Shown here piece by piece: positions 18,390 through 27,108 of a DNA stretch of 64,000 nt (position 1 is its first letter; the number at the start of each line of letters is the position of its first letter). Source of the DNA: Arcticibacter tournemirensis (GTDB lineage: Bacteria; Bacteroidota; Bacteroidia; Sphingobacteriales; Sphingobacteriaceae); the NCBI RefSeq assembly GCF_006716645.1, contig NZ_VFPL01000001.1:2604001-2668000 (forward strand), written 5' to 3'. The position numbers and the translations under genes were made by a program. The notes under the pieces were generated by a model. It was given only the letters and a program-made list of their open reading frames with translations. It was not told the origin of the DNA and made no database searches.

Positions 18390-19825
18390 CCAGTCTTCCA
18401 TCTATTCGTTTATCCGACTTAGCTGCCGAGGTCTTACAGGTAATTGAACAGAGCTTTGCCTCGAAGTCGTATTGGGTGATTGCTGATGTGACGAACCATA
18501 CCTTTAAACAACAGAGCAACTATCACTATTTCGAGCTGGTGGAAAAGGATGCCGCATCGAATAATGTGGTTGTTAAATTTCCTGCCAGGGCATGGGGAAC
18601 GGGATCGCAGAAAATAGCGCAGTTTGAAAAGCTTACCGGGCAACGGTTTGGCAATGACATCAATGTTCTTGTAAATGTATCGGTTGAGTATCACGCCACT
18701 TATGGATTGCGGCTCAGTGTAACCGGCATCGACCCTAACTTTACTTTAGGCTTGCTGGAACAACAGCGCCAGGAAACGCTTAACCGCCTCGTAAGGGAGT
18801 ATCCTGATCATATTCAGCTTATTGATGGTCGTTATATTACGTATAACAGCCGGCTTCGCTTAAACAGGGTGATCCAGCGCATTGCCATTCTTTCTTCGAG
18901 CACCTCGGCCGGGTTTCAGGATTTTACGCATACGCTCGAAAATAACAATCATGCTTATCGCTTTCTTACGGATCATTATGTAGTAATGGTGCACGGTGAA
19001 AACAATGCCCGCCAGTTCGTTGATAAAATAGTGGAGGTTTATCATTCGGGGATCGCGTACGATGCAATGGTTATTATCAGAGGGGGAGGCGCCCAAACGG
19101 ATTTCCTTCTTTTTAACGACTATACTGTTGGCCGCGCCATAGCGAGGTTCCCGATACCGGTGATTACAGGCATCGGGCATCAGAAAAACGAGACGATTGC
19201 CGACCTTATGGCCCATACTTCAACGAAAACACCTACGCAGGCTGCCGAGTTCATTATCGCTCATAACAGGAAGTTTGAGGAAGACCTGCTTGGTCTTCAG
19301 AAACGTTTGGTGATTAAACTGCAGCAGACTATCTCGGGGCAGTCCAGGGCGCTTGCTTTGCTTCATTCTCTGACGGTAAACTATATCCGGAATTATCTGG
19401 ACGATAAAAATGAACTGCTGAACCGGCAGAATCAGCTGATTACGGGCCATTCAAAATCCTTGCTTTTTAAGCACCGATCGATTCTTCATAACCTTTCTTC
19501 GCTTGTTTCGGCTAACCCCAGGATGATAATTTATAACCGGAAGGCAGACCTGAAGAATATTTGCAGTAACTTGAGTACTTTTAACGGCTTATATCTTAAG
19601 AACAGGCAAAGCGAGTTAAATCACTATGTCTCAGTGATCAGAATGATGGCCCCTGAAAATATTATGAAGAAGGGCTTTGCCGTTATAAAGGCAAAAGGCA
19701 GGATTACGAGTAGTGCCGACGGAATTGAAAAGGGGGAGGATATCGTTATACTGTTTGCGAAAAAAGAGATTAAAGCAAAAGTAGAATCAAAAGAAAATTA
19801 TGGAGGAACAGAGCTTAACTTATGA
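18386..19825 (+). CDS. xseA: Exodeoxyribonuclease VII large subunit
   Basis: A 479-residue protein. An N-terminal OB-fold (about 1-105, SLPSIRLSDLAAEVLQVIEQ and YWVIADVTNH) is followed by the catalytic core (RIAILSSSTSAGFQDF, VIIRGGGAQTDF, PVITGIGHQKNETIADLMAH). A helical coiled-coil region and the C-terminal KGFAVIKAKGRI segment complete it. With XseB it degrades single-stranded DNA in both directions. It is coupled to the upstream GDYXXLXY gene by a 4-nt overlap and overlaps xseB by 26 nt. Confidence 0.94.
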   Translation: MTSLPSIRLSDLAAEVLQVIEQSFASKSYWVIADVTNHTFKQQSNYHYFELVEKDAASNNVVVKFPARAWGTGSQKIAQFEKLTGQRFGNDINVLVNVSVEYHATYGLRLSVTGIDPNFTLGLLEQQRQETLNRLVREYPDHIQLIDGRYITYNSRLRLNRVIQRIAILSSSTSAGFQDFTHTLENNNHAYRFLTDHYVVMVHGENNARQFVDKIVEVYHSGIAYDAMVIIRGGGAQTDFLLFNDYTVGRAIARFPIPVITGIGHQKNETIADLMAHTSTKTPTQAAEFIIAHNRKFEEDLLGLQKRLVIKLQQTISGQSRALALLHSLTVNYIRNYLDDKNELLNRQNQLITGHSKSLLFKHRSILHNLSSLVSANPRMIIYNRKADLKNICSNLSTFNGLYLKNRQSELNHYVSVIRMMAPENIMKKGFAVIKAKGRITSSADGIEKGEDIVILFAKKEIKAKVESKENYGGTELNL

Positions 19826-20009
19826 GGTGGCTTTTGAGGAGCTGAAAAGGATAGCAAAAGAGATCGAATCGGAATCTGTATCGGTGGATGTGCTGGCCGA
19901 AAAAGTGAAGAGGGCGTCTGTGCTGGTGACCTTTTGTCAGGCAAAGCTCCGGTCGGCCGAATCGGAGGTAAACAATATCATCGCCCAGATGGATCAGAAT
20001 ACCCGCTAG
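19800..20009 (+). CDS. xseB: Exodeoxyribonuclease VII small subunit
   Basis: A 69-residue helical protein. TYEVAFEELKRIAKEIESES and LAEKVKRASVLVTFCQAKL are the two family helices. The start lies inside the 3' end of xseA, a 26-nt overlap that would fix subunit stoichiometry by coupled translation. Length and position match the family. Its 3' end overlaps the convergent NUDIX gene by 4 nt. Confidence 0.93.
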   Translation: MEEQSLTYEVAFEELKRIAKEIESESVSVDVLAEKVKRASVLVTFCQAKLRSAESEVNNIIAQMDQNTR

Positions 20010-20473
20010 ATTTCATCAAGGATAGTCTTTAGCTCCCGGATGATGGGAGTCTGGCCGGGATGGATCCTAAGCAACGCTTCTTCTGTATCAAACCATTCGG
20101 CTTTGTCTGTTTCGGGGAATGACTGCATTCTCCCTGACTTTGGGGGCCACTCTATTTCAAATTCGTTGGAGCAAATATAACATGGATCAAAGTCGGCCTC
20201 CGCAGCCCATACGGATATAGTCTTTCCACTCTTTAATCTAACGGGAGTTAAGGGAGTGAAATTTGCGCTAGCGATGGTGTTTCCCGTTTCTTCAAAGAAT
20301 TCGCGCCTGGCTACTTCAAGAGGGTCTTCCCGGTCGGAATATTCACCTTTTGGGATAGACCATACTCCTGCGTCTTTTTTCAAGAAAAATGGCCCTCCTG
20401 GATGTACCAGCAATACCTGCAGGCGCTCATCTTTATAGCGATATACCAGTATTCCGGCGCTTTTCTTTGACAT
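20006..20473 (-). CDS. NUDIX hydrolase
   Basis: A 155-residue protein. The NUDIX box fits GX5EX7REUXEEXGU exactly in the segment starting GEYSDREDPLEVARREF and running to EETGN (about residues 43-65). The N-terminus (KKSAGILVYRYKDERLQVLL) and WSIPKGE resemble NUDIX proteins of the diadenosine polyphosphate / inositol polyphosphate type. The substrate is not identifiable. Single gene; a hairpin repeat lies just upstream of its start. Confidence 0.92.
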   Translation of the reverse strand: MSKKSAGILVYRYKDERLQVLLVHPGGPFFLKKDAGVWSIPKGEYSDREDPLEVARREFFEETGNTIASANFTPLTPVRLKSGKTISVWAAEADFDPCYICSNEFEIEWPPKSGRMQSFPETDKAEWFDTEEALLRIHPGQTPIIRELKTILDEI

Positions 20474-20507
20474 GTTTACCCGAATTGAAGCCTGTGTTGA
20501 GTTATAG

Positions 20508-20612
20508 GTTGTAAGTAGTAAGTTTTAAGTTATAAGTATAGTTGCACTTAAAACTTACTACTTACAACTAGTATACGTATAGTTATACTTACTACTTATA
20601 ACTTACTACTTA
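20508..20612 (+). repeat. Intergenic long hairpin of GTAAGTAGTAAGT-type repeats
   Basis: A perfect 23-bp stem: left arm 20508-20530, 15-nt loop, right arm 20546-20568. Further partial copies of AACTTACTACTTA follow to 20612. It lies between the starts and ends of two minus-strand genes. The same word family appears as a single copy near 38400. It resembles the phoH-purC array in design but differs in sequence. Confidence 0.88.
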
Positions 20613-20615
20613 CGA

Positions 20616-20843
20616 CTAAGATGATATAACCTTGTCTGTTTCTTCTCCTATTGATTGTATGACAGATGGCGACTGCTCAGAAACTTCCCTGGTTTTCCAG
20701 CGGCCGTCTGTGTCCTTGTATATCCTGGCAATAAATTTTTGATCCTGGTGAACAATGTAAGTTCCAGCTGCTATGTTCTCTTCCTGAACCTGGAGTGTCT
20801 GCTCAATGTTGTCTATAAATAGCTTAATTTCGAATGTTTGCAT
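20616..20843 (-). CDS. Hypothetical 75-residue protein
   Basis: A small protein with alternating strand-like pattern (FEIKLFIDNIEQTLQVQEE, FIARIYKDTDGRWKTRE) and a polar tail. No signal peptide, membrane segment or recognised motif. The coding look (no rare runs, sensible start) and its position between a repeat and a promoter region suggest it is real. It is divergent from ccmC, with about 130 nt between the starts. Confidence 0.6.
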   Translation of the reverse strand: MQTFEIKLFIDNIEQTLQVQEENIAAGTYIVHQDQKFIARIYKDTDGRWKTREVSEQSPSVIQSIGEETDKVISS

Positions 20844-20921
20844 AATGCAAGTACAAATCTGGAATAAAATTGTTCGGGTGGCTGCTTTGCTATGCTGGAG
20901 TCGCGGGCGCTGAAAATTGAT

Positions 20922-20952
20922 TTTGAACGCACATTTGACTTTTATACCTTTG
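20922..20952 (+). promoter_or_regulatory. Promoter of the ccm gene cluster
   Basis: TTTG at 20922-20925, 19-nt spacer, TACCTTTG at 20945-20952: a full match to the Bacteroidota TTTG-N19-TAnnTTTG promoter. Transcription would start near 20959, just before the ccmC ATG at 20971. Confidence 0.8.
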
Positions 20953-20970
20953 ACGTTTAAATATAACTCT

Positions 20971-21630
20971 ATGGGAAAAAACTGGTGGAAAATACTTGCC
21001 TCAGTTCTTGTTCTTTATTCGATAATAGCAGGCTTTCTTGCCGAAGTGCCACATTTAGCTATTCTTCACGAAAGCATACGAAATCTGTATTTCCACGTAC
21101 CTATGTGGTTTACGATGATTATCCTGTATCTTATATCTGTTATATACAGCATTAAATACCTGGCGTCGGGCAATGAAAACCACGACCTATGGGCCGTGGA
21201 GTGTGTGAATACCGGGATAATATTCAGCTTTCTTGGACTTGCAACAGGGATGGTATGGGGCAACTTTACATGGGGCTCTCCCTGGCCGAACGATCCGAAA
21301 ATGAACAGCGCTGCTATTGCAACCCTGATGTACCTGGCTTTCCTGGTGCTTCGCAACTCTCTGGAAGAAGATCAGAAAAGAGCCCGCATATCAGCGGTCT
21401 ATAATATTTTTGCTTTTCCTGTGATGATTGTGCTCCTTTTCATCCTTCCGCGTATGACCGATTCACTGCACCCCGGCAATGGAGGAAATCCCGGTTTTGG
21501 ATCTTATGATCTCGACAGCAATATGCGCCCCGTTTTTTATGCAGCATGTTTGGGCTGGATACTTATAGGAGTATGGATTGCGACTATTCGTTTCCGTATA
21601 AGGAAACTGGAAAATAAAAACCTAATTTAA
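20971..21630 (+). CDS. ccmC: Cytochrome c maturation heme exporter CcmC/CcsA-type protein
   Basis: A 219-residue membrane protein with six helices. The frame is open from an ATG at 20917, but that lies upstream of the promoter, so the start is ATG 20971 (MGKNWWKILA). Candidate heme-ligand histidines are in LYFHVPMWF and TDSLHPGNG. The tryptophan-rich loop reads WGNFTWGSPWPNDPKMN, a divergent form of the WWD signature. CcmC delivers heme to the chaperone CcmE. The ccmD-like gene follows after 3 nt. No ccmA or ccmB is in the window. Confidence 0.88.
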   Translation: MGKNWWKILASVLVLYSIIAGFLAEVPHLAILHESIRNLYFHVPMWFTMIILYLISVIYSIKYLASGNENHDLWAVECVNTGIIFSFLGLATGMVWGNFTWGSPWPNDPKMNSAAIATLMYLAFLVLRNSLEEDQKRARISAVYNIFAFPVMIVLLFILPRMTDSLHPGNGGNPGFGSYDLDSNMRPVFYAACLGWILIGVWIATIRFRIRKLENKNLI

Positions 21631-21633
21631 ACT

Positions 21634-21837
21634 ATGAAAAGAATCGTATTTACTGCTCTTATGCTATTGATTTCTGCTGTTTCTGTGTGGGCGCAGCCTG
21701 TTGAAATGGCTGATACGCTACGCGGATCGGGTAAGATCTATGTTGTAGTTGCTGTTCTTGCTGTCATTTTTATTGCCCTTATCGTTTATCTTTTTACGAT
21801 AGATAGTCGTTTAAGGAAAATTGAAAAACGCAATTAA
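21634..21837 (+). CDS. CcmD-like small membrane protein
   Basis: A 67-residue protein with an N-terminal signal-like helix ending SVWAQP, then a second membrane helix ([19 protein letters not shown]) and a short basic tail (RLRKIEKRN). Size and position immediately after ccmC match the CcmD family of Bacteroidota, which helps release holo-CcmE. Sequence alone would be weak evidence; context carries the call. Confidence 0.75.
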   Translation: MKRIVFTALMLLISAVSVWAQPVEMADTLRGSGKIYVVVAVLAVIFIALIVYLFTIDSRLRKIEKRN

Positions 21838-21854
21838 TTATAAATTCTAAATAT

Positions 21855-23279
21855 ATGGCAGATACTGCAAATACAAGTTTTTTTAACGACGTCTGTTCAT
21901 TTTTTGACCATGCGGCGCAATTCACAAAACATCCTGCAGGGTTACTTGACCAGATTAAAGCCTGCAACAGTGTTTATCGTTTTCGTTTTCCTATCCGTAA
22001 AGCAGGTGGTGGGGTAGAAGTTATCGATGCCTGGCGGGTAGAACATTCGCACCATATGTCGCCTACAAAGGGTGGGATCAGGTACAGTGAGATGGTGAAT
22101 GAGGACGAGGTGATGGCCCTGGCCGCCCTGATGACTTACAAGTGCGCTATTGTAAACGTTCCCTTTGGCGGTGCCAAGGGCGGGATTAAGATCAATACAA
22201 AAAATTACACCATCGCTGAGCTTGAGAATATAACCAGAAGATTTACTGTCGAGCTGGTGAAGAAGAATTTTATAGGCCCTGCGATTGATGTGCCGGCACC
22301 CGACTATGGTTCGGGCGAGCGCGAGATGAGCTGGATTGCCGATACGTATTATACGATGAACCCGGGCCAGCTTGATGCTATGGGATGTGTTACCGGTAAA
22401 CCTATAGCCTTACACGGCATTCAGGGTCGCCGGGAAGCGACCGGAAGAGGGGTGGCCATCGCTATCCGTGAATGCGTGGATGTTGCTGAAGATATGAAAG
22501 AACTTGGACTGACGCCCGGGATCGCCGGAAAACGCGTCATCGTTCAGGGATTAGGTAATGTGGGTTACCATACTGCTAAGTTTCTTTCGGAGCTCGGCGC
22601 TGTACTTGTAGGGTTATGTGAGTATGAGGGCGCTATTTATAACAGCGATGGGCTTAACCTGGACGAGGTGGTTGCGCATCGCAAGGATACAGGTTCCATC
22701 CTTGGCTTTAAAGGTGCCATGAGTGAGTTTAAAAATTCATCGCTGGGTTTGGAGCAGGATTGTGATATACTGGTTCCGGCAGCGCTCGAAAATCAGATCA
22801 CTTCTGCTAATATCGGACGCATAAAGGCCAAGGTGATTGCCGAAGCTGCGAACGGGCCAACATCTCCGGACGCGGCCGCAGCGTTTGTGGAAAAAGGAGG
22901 TATCATTATTCCCGACATGTATTGCAATGCTGGCGGGGTTACAGTCTCTTATTTTGAATGGCTGAAGAACTTATCGCATGTGGCGTTCGGACGCATGGAT
23001 AAGCGTTATGAGGAGAATGCTAATCTCAACCTGGTTACTATGGTTGAAAAGATGACAGGTGTAAGCCTTGCTCCCGACCAGCGGAGTATGATCATTAAAG
23101 GTGCGTCAGAATTAGAACTGGTCAATTCGGGTCTGGAAGATACTATGGTACGCTCTTACCACGAAATCAGAAACATTAAGTTAAGTAATAATAAAATTAG
23201 CGACCTCCGTACCGCTGCCTTTGTAGGGGCCATTGAGAAGGTGGCGATTTCTTATATGAATATGGGCATCTGGCCTTAA
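21855..23279 (+). CDS. Glu/Leu/Phe/Val dehydrogenase
   Basis: A 474-residue protein of the glutamate dehydrogenase family. The substrate domain has [30 protein letters not shown] (catalytic lysine region) and [19 protein letters not shown]; the nucleotide domain has [17 protein letters not shown]. It is somewhat longer than the usual 420-450 residues because of a helical C-terminal part. It would interconvert glutamate and 2-oxoglutarate with NAD(P)H. It sits between ccmD and ccmE on the same strand, 17 nt after ccmD, but has no visible functional link to heme. A hairpin follows its stop. Confidence 0.92.
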   Translation: MADTANTSFFNDVCSFFDHAAQFTKHPAGLLDQIKACNSVYRFRFPIRKAGGGVEVIDAWRVEHSHHMSPTKGGIRYSEMVNEDEVMALAALMTYKCAIVNVPFGGAKGGIKINTKNYTIAELENITRRFTVELVKKNFIGPAIDVPAPDYGSGEREMSWIADTYYTMNPGQLDAMGCVTGKPIALHGIQGRREATGRGVAIAIRECVDVAEDMKELGLTPGIAGKRVIVQGLGNVGYHTAKFLSELGAVLVGLCEYEGAIYNSDGLNLDEVVAHRKDTGSILGFKGAMSEFKNSSLGLEQDCDILVPAALENQITSANIGRIKAKVIAEAANGPTSPDAAAAFVEKGGIIIPDMYCNAGGVTVSYFEWLKNLSHVAFGRMDKRYEENANLNLVTMVEKMTGVSLAPDQRSMIIKGASELELVNSGLEDTMVRSYHEIRNIKLSNNKISDLRTAAFVGAIEKVAISYMNMGIWP

Positions 23280-23289
23280 TATTCTCCAT

Positions 23290-23325
23290 GGATTAAAGGA
23301 CAGGCTGGTTCCTGTTCTTTAATCC
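23290..23325 (+). terminator. Hairpin after the dehydrogenase gene
   Basis: Arms 23290-23304 and 23311-23325 pair over 14 of 15 positions with a 6-nt loop. The following TATCTTTC is only a weak T-tract, so it may be a partial terminator or RNA-end stabiliser separating ccmC-gdh from ccmE-ccmF. Confidence 0.6.
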
Positions 23326-23412
23326 TATCTTTCAATTGTAAAATTCCTGTTTCTATTGCCATCAATACTCTGAATTGGTATTGATAATTTAGTAGTAGTC
23401 GTTGAGGTTTTG

Positions 23413-23420
23413 TAGTTTTG
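23413..23420 (+). promoter_or_regulatory. Candidate -7 element upstream of ccmE
   Basis: TAGTTTTG, 31 nt before the ccmE ATG. No TTG at 19-21 nt upstream, so only half of the promoter consensus is present. Confidence 0.35.
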
Positions 23421-23451
23421 CAAATTAAAATCCATAAGGATAAAAAGTCGA

Positions 23452-23865
23452 ATGAAGAAAAGTTCTATTATAGGGATTATTATTATTGCGATTGCAATTG
23501 GGGTGATAATTAGTACTTATGCGGATTCAAGTACCTACGGCAACTTTACAGAGGCGCAGGTTTCTGAAGCAGAACTTCACGTAGTAGGGCAGCTTAACAA
23601 GCAGAAGAAAGTAATTTACGATCCTCAGCAGGACGCAAACTATTTTGCTTTTTATATGCATGATAAGCAGGGCAAGGAATGCAAAGTTGTTTTCAACGGA
23701 TCCAAACCGCAGGATTTTGAGCGTTCTGAAGAGATTGTGCTCACGGGGAAGATGGTTGGAGGTGAGTTTCATGCTTCCAAGATCCTCATGAAGTGCCCGT
23801 CAAAATACACTAAAGATGAAGTTGAAGTACAGGAAGTACATACAACAGCTTCGGTTAACAGGTAA
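23452..23865 (+). CDS. ccmE: Heme chaperone CcmE, cysteine (CxxxY) type
   Basis: A 137-residue protein: one N-terminal membrane helix (about 4-22), then an OB-fold beta domain (VVGQLNKQKKVIYDP, FNGSKPQDFERSEEIVLTGK). In the classical protein heme is bound through His in an HxxxY motif. Here the equivalent segment is LMKCPSKYTKDEV, giving C115 and Y119, that is CxxxY. This variant is known from other lineages and still binds heme covalently. The gene heads a ccmE-ccmF unit (9-nt gap). Confidence 0.9.
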   Translation: MKKSSIIGIIIIAIAIGVIISTYADSSTYGNFTEAQVSEAELHVVGQLNKQKKVIYDPQQDANYFAFYMHDKQGKECKVVFNGSKPQDFERSEEIVLTGKMVGGEFHASKILMKCPSKYTKDEVEVQEVHTTASVNR

Positions 23866-23874
23866 ATTTCTTAA

Positions 23875-26325
23875 ATGGAGATACAATTTGCAGGAGAACA
23901 CCAGCTCCCCGGAAAACTCGGACAGTTCTTTATTATACTATCTTTTGGAACAGCGCTTTTATCAGCTATTTCTTATTATTTTGCTACGATAAAAGACACT
24001 CAGGATGATTCCTGGAAGCGTATTGGCAGGATTTCAGCATGGCTAAACAGTCTTGCGGTCGTAGGAATTGGTTCCTGCCTTTTCTACATCATCTATAACC
24101 ACTTTTTCGAATATCATTACGCATGGGCACATTCGTCGCGTTCATTGCCGGTCTATTACATCATTTCCAGCTTCTGGGAAGGGCAGGAAGGTAGTTTCTG
24201 GCTCTGGATGTTCTGGCAGGGGGTGTTAGCAAATATCCTGATATGGAAAGCCAAAAGCTGGGAAAGCTCAGTGATGACGACCGTGATGTTTTCGCAGGTT
24301 TTTCTGGCCTCCATGCTTTTGGGTGTTGATATCCTGGGGACCCGAATAGGAAGCTCTCCATTTATCCTTCTCAGGAACGCGGTGGAAGGCCCGGTATTTT
24401 CGCGTCCGGATTATTTAAGCCTCATACAAGATGGCAATGGTCTGAATCCTTTGCTGCAGAACTACTGGATGGTTATCCACCCGCCTACGCTTTTCCTTGG
24501 CTTTGCGTCGATGATCGTCCCCTTTGCTTATGCTGTTGCAGGGCTGTGGGAGAAACGTTATAAAGAATGGCCGACTGCGGCGCTTCCCTGGTCTCTCTTC
24601 GCTGTTATGATTTTGGGGACAGGTATTATTATGGGTTCGTTCTGGGCTTATGAGGCTCTTAATTTCGGCGGCTTCTGGGCCTGGGATCCGGTGGAAAATG
24701 CTTCTATCATTCCGTGGTTAACACTTATTGCAGGAGTGCATGTGGTACTCGCTTACAAGCACTCGGGACATTCTTATTTTACGGCTACTTTCCTGGTTCT
24801 GATAAGTTTTGTACTTGTTTTATATGCCTCATTCTTAACGAGGAGCGGCGTTCTTGGTGAAACCTCAGTTCATTCATTTACCGATCTGGGAATGTTCTGG
24901 CATCTGGTGATTTACATAATAGCTTTCGCCGTTTTAGCGATAGGCATCCTGATCGTAAGGTGGAAAGAGCTGCCTATTACTCAGAAAGATGAAGAAACCT
25001 ACTCACGTGAATTCTGGTTGTTTATTGGAGCGCTTATATTGACTGTTTCCTGCATCCAGGTGATTGCGACTACATCGATTCCCGTATTTAATGCTGCTTT
25101 TGGGACGAAGGTAGCGCCTCCTTTAGATGCGATTCAGCATTATAACAAGTGGCAAACACCTTTTGCTGTATTCGTAGCGCTTATCTCAGGCTTCACTCAG
25201 TTTTTGAAATACCGTAATACCGACTCGCGGAAGTTTTATGCTTCTATAGCAGCGATATTGGTTGCTTCGGTAGTTATTACAGCAGCTTTTGTTTACATCA
25301 CCAGGGTGTATACGAACTTCATGTTTATCGCACTTACATTCGCGGCTATATTTTCGATTCTTTGCAATGCGAGGATACTGGCTGATGCAATGAAAGGGAA
25401 ATGGAAGCTCGCCGGCTCTTCGGTGGCTCATATTGGTTTTGCACTGCTTCTTGTGGGGGCTCTTGTGGCTGCTGCCACCAATAAAGTGATCTCGGTGAAC
25501 AGTTCCGGGGTTATACCGGTTGCAGGATTTGAAAAAGCCGACAAACCGGGTGATAATCTGATGCTCTATCAGAACCAGCCTGCCCGCATGGATGGTTTTA
25601 TTATCACGTATTTAAGCGATACCACTATAGGTCCGAATACATTTTATAAAATCAACTACAAGTTGCTCGACGAGGCTTCAGGCAAGATTAAAGAAGAGTT
25701 TAATCTTTATCCAAATGCCCAGCAGAATCCTAAGATGGGACTCGTTGCCTCTCCCGATACCAAGCACTATCTTACATACGACATTTATACGCATATTAAT
25801 GCTGCCCCACAGCTTGAGAAGCCTTCAGAAGCCGAAGGTCACGATCATGAGGGGCATTCGGATGATGAACACTACGAAAAGCCTTCGACTCACCAGGTCT
25901 CGCCGGGCGACACCGTACGTGTCAGAAACGGTTACATCCTTGTTAAAGGCATAAACAGAAGCGCTACTATCGCTAAAATACCGCTGGAAAAAGGGGATGC
26001 TGCAGTAGCCCTTCAGTTAGAGGCGGTGGTGAATGGCCGCACATATCCAGCTGAACCATTGTTTCTGATTAAAGGTGGCAACAAGTTTGATTTTGCAAAA
26101 TCACTGGAAGAAGCGGGTCTTAAACTTCGTTTTCCAAACATTTATCCCGACAAGCAGAAATTTGAGTTAATGGTATACCAAAAACCGGAGCCGCCAAAAA
26201 AATGGGTAGTAATGAAGGCGATTAAATTTCCTTATATCAATTTATTCTGGGGAGGAACCATTATTATGGTGATAGGATTCCTGCTCTCTATTTTCAGAAG
26301 GAGTAAGGAAAGTAAGACTGTTTAA
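23875..26325 (+). CDS. ccmF: Cytochrome c heme lyase subunit CcmF/CcsA-type
   Basis: An 816-residue membrane protein. The WWD motif is FGGFWAWDPVENASIIPWL, and conserved blocks include FWEGQEGSFWLWMFW, WMVIHPPTLFLGF and FLTRSGVLGETSVHSF. About 14 helices precede a large periplasmic domain (about 540-780) containing an H/E/D-rich stretch (GHDHEGHSDDEHYEKP), and one terminal helix closes it. It attaches heme to apocytochrome c. The His-rich insert might bind metal. It overlaps the next gene by one base. Confidence 0.93.
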   Translation: MEIQFAGEHQLPGKLGQFFIILSFGTALLSAISYYFATIKDTQDDSWKRIGRISAWLNSLAVVGIGSCLFYIIYNHFFEYHYAWAHSSRSLPVYYIISSFWEGQEGSFWLWMFWQGVLANILIWKAKSWESSVMTTVMFSQVFLASMLLGVDILGTRIGSSPFILLRNAVEGPVFSRPDYLSLIQDGNGLNPLLQNYWMVIHPPTLFLGFASMIVPFAYAVAGLWEKRYKEWPTAALPWSLFAVMILGTGIIMGSFWAYEALNFGGFWAWDPVENASIIPWLTLIAGVHVVLAYKHSGHSYFTATFLVLISFVLVLYASFLTRSGVLGETSVHSFTDLGMFWHLVIYIIAFAVLAIGILIVRWKELPITQKDEETYSREFWLFIGALILTVSCIQVIATTSIPVFNAAFGTKVAPPLDAIQHYNKWQTPFAVFVALISGFTQFLKYRNTDSRKFYASIAAILVASVVITAAFVYITRVYTNFMFIALTFAAIFSILCNARILADAMKGKWKLAGSSVAHIGFALLLVGALVAAATNKVISVNSSGVIPVAGFEKADKPGDNLMLYQNQPARMDGFIITYLSDTTIGPNTFYKINYKLLDEASGKIKEEFNLYPNAQQNPKMGLVASPDTKHYLTYDIYTHINAAPQLEKPSEAEGHDHEGHSDDEHYEKPSTHQVSPGDTVRVRNGYILVKGINRSATIAKIPLEKGDAAVALQLEAVVNGRTYPAEPLFLIKGGNKFDFAKSLEEAGLKLRFPNIYPDKQKFELMVYQKPEPPKKWVVMKAIKFPYINLFWGGTIIMVIGFLLSIFRRSKESKTV

Positions 26326-27092
26326 TGATGAAGGTTATCCTGATAGGAAGCGGTAATGTTGCTACCCATCTCGGTGGGGCGTTAAAAGCGGCTGGTCATG
26401 ATATCCTACAGGTTTGGAGCAGGAATGCGAATCATGCCTCGGCACTTGCCAGCCTTTTGTCTGCCGTTCCGATCGATAATTTAGATGATTTAAACGATAA
26501 CGGGGATATTTATATATTATCCGTAGCCGACGATGCCATCGCTGATATGGCTTCGGATTTTCCTTTTAAAGATAAATTGCTGGTACACACTTCTGGCACA
26601 ACAGAGCTTGATGCTATAAAAAGCGGATCATCCCTGACGGGAGTGTTTTATCCCTTGCAAACATTCTCGAAGCAAAAGCCTATAGACTTCAGGAATATTC
26701 CGATTGTGGTTGAAGGCAGCTCCGAATCGATATCATCATTGCTGCTCTCTTTAGCGTCGGATATTTCAGACAAAACAGAGGTTGTTAATTCAGAAAAAAG
26801 AAGGGTGCTGCATCTTGCCGCCGTCTTTGCCTGTAATTTTAGTAATCATCTCTATGCGATTGCCGGGGAGATCCTGGCTGAACAACAGCTGAACTTCGAC
26901 CTAATCCGCCCGCTGATAGCCGAAACTGCGGCTAAAGCGCAGGTCTATGCTCCGTCGCAAGTACAAACCGGACCGGCCGCAAGAAAAGACTTTGGTACAA
27001 TGGAAAGACATCTCTTGTATCTTGAAAACAAGCAGGAGTGGTACAAGATATACAAGGTGCTTAGTGAAAGCATTGTTAACAACACGCAATGA
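26325..27092 (+). CDS. Rossmann-like / DUF2520 oxidoreductase-type protein
   Basis: A 255-residue protein. The N-terminal Rossmann fold (KVILIGSGNVATHLGGALK) resembles NADP-dependent F420/pyrroline reductases. The C-terminal DUF2520 helical domain (VVNSEKRRVLHLAAVFACNF, SNHLYAIAGEILAE) resembles the dimerisation domain of ketopantoate or 6-phosphogluconate dehydrogenases. The substrate is unknown. It overlaps ccmF by 1 nt and lies 16 nt before kdsC, so an operon ccmE-ccmF-DUF2520-kdsC-maf is likely. Confidence 0.88.
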   Translation: MMKVILIGSGNVATHLGGALKAAGHDILQVWSRNANHASALASLLSAVPIDNLDDLNDNGDIYILSVADDAIADMASDFPFKDKLLVHTSGTTELDAIKSGSSLTGVFYPLQTFSKQKPIDFRNIPIVVEGSSESISSLLLSLASDISDKTEVVNSEKRRVLHLAAVFACNFSNHLYAIAGEILAEQQLNFDLIRPLIAETAAKAQVYAPSQVQTGPAARKDFGTMERHLLYLENKQEWYKIYKVLSESIVNNTQ

Positions 27093-27108
27093 TATTTTAC
27101 AATATAAT

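Noticed and set aside
26947-27108. Upstream extension of kdsC overlapping the DUF2520 gene
   Set aside because: The 54 extra codons are another frame of the DUF2520 gene; the family N-terminus starts at 27109.
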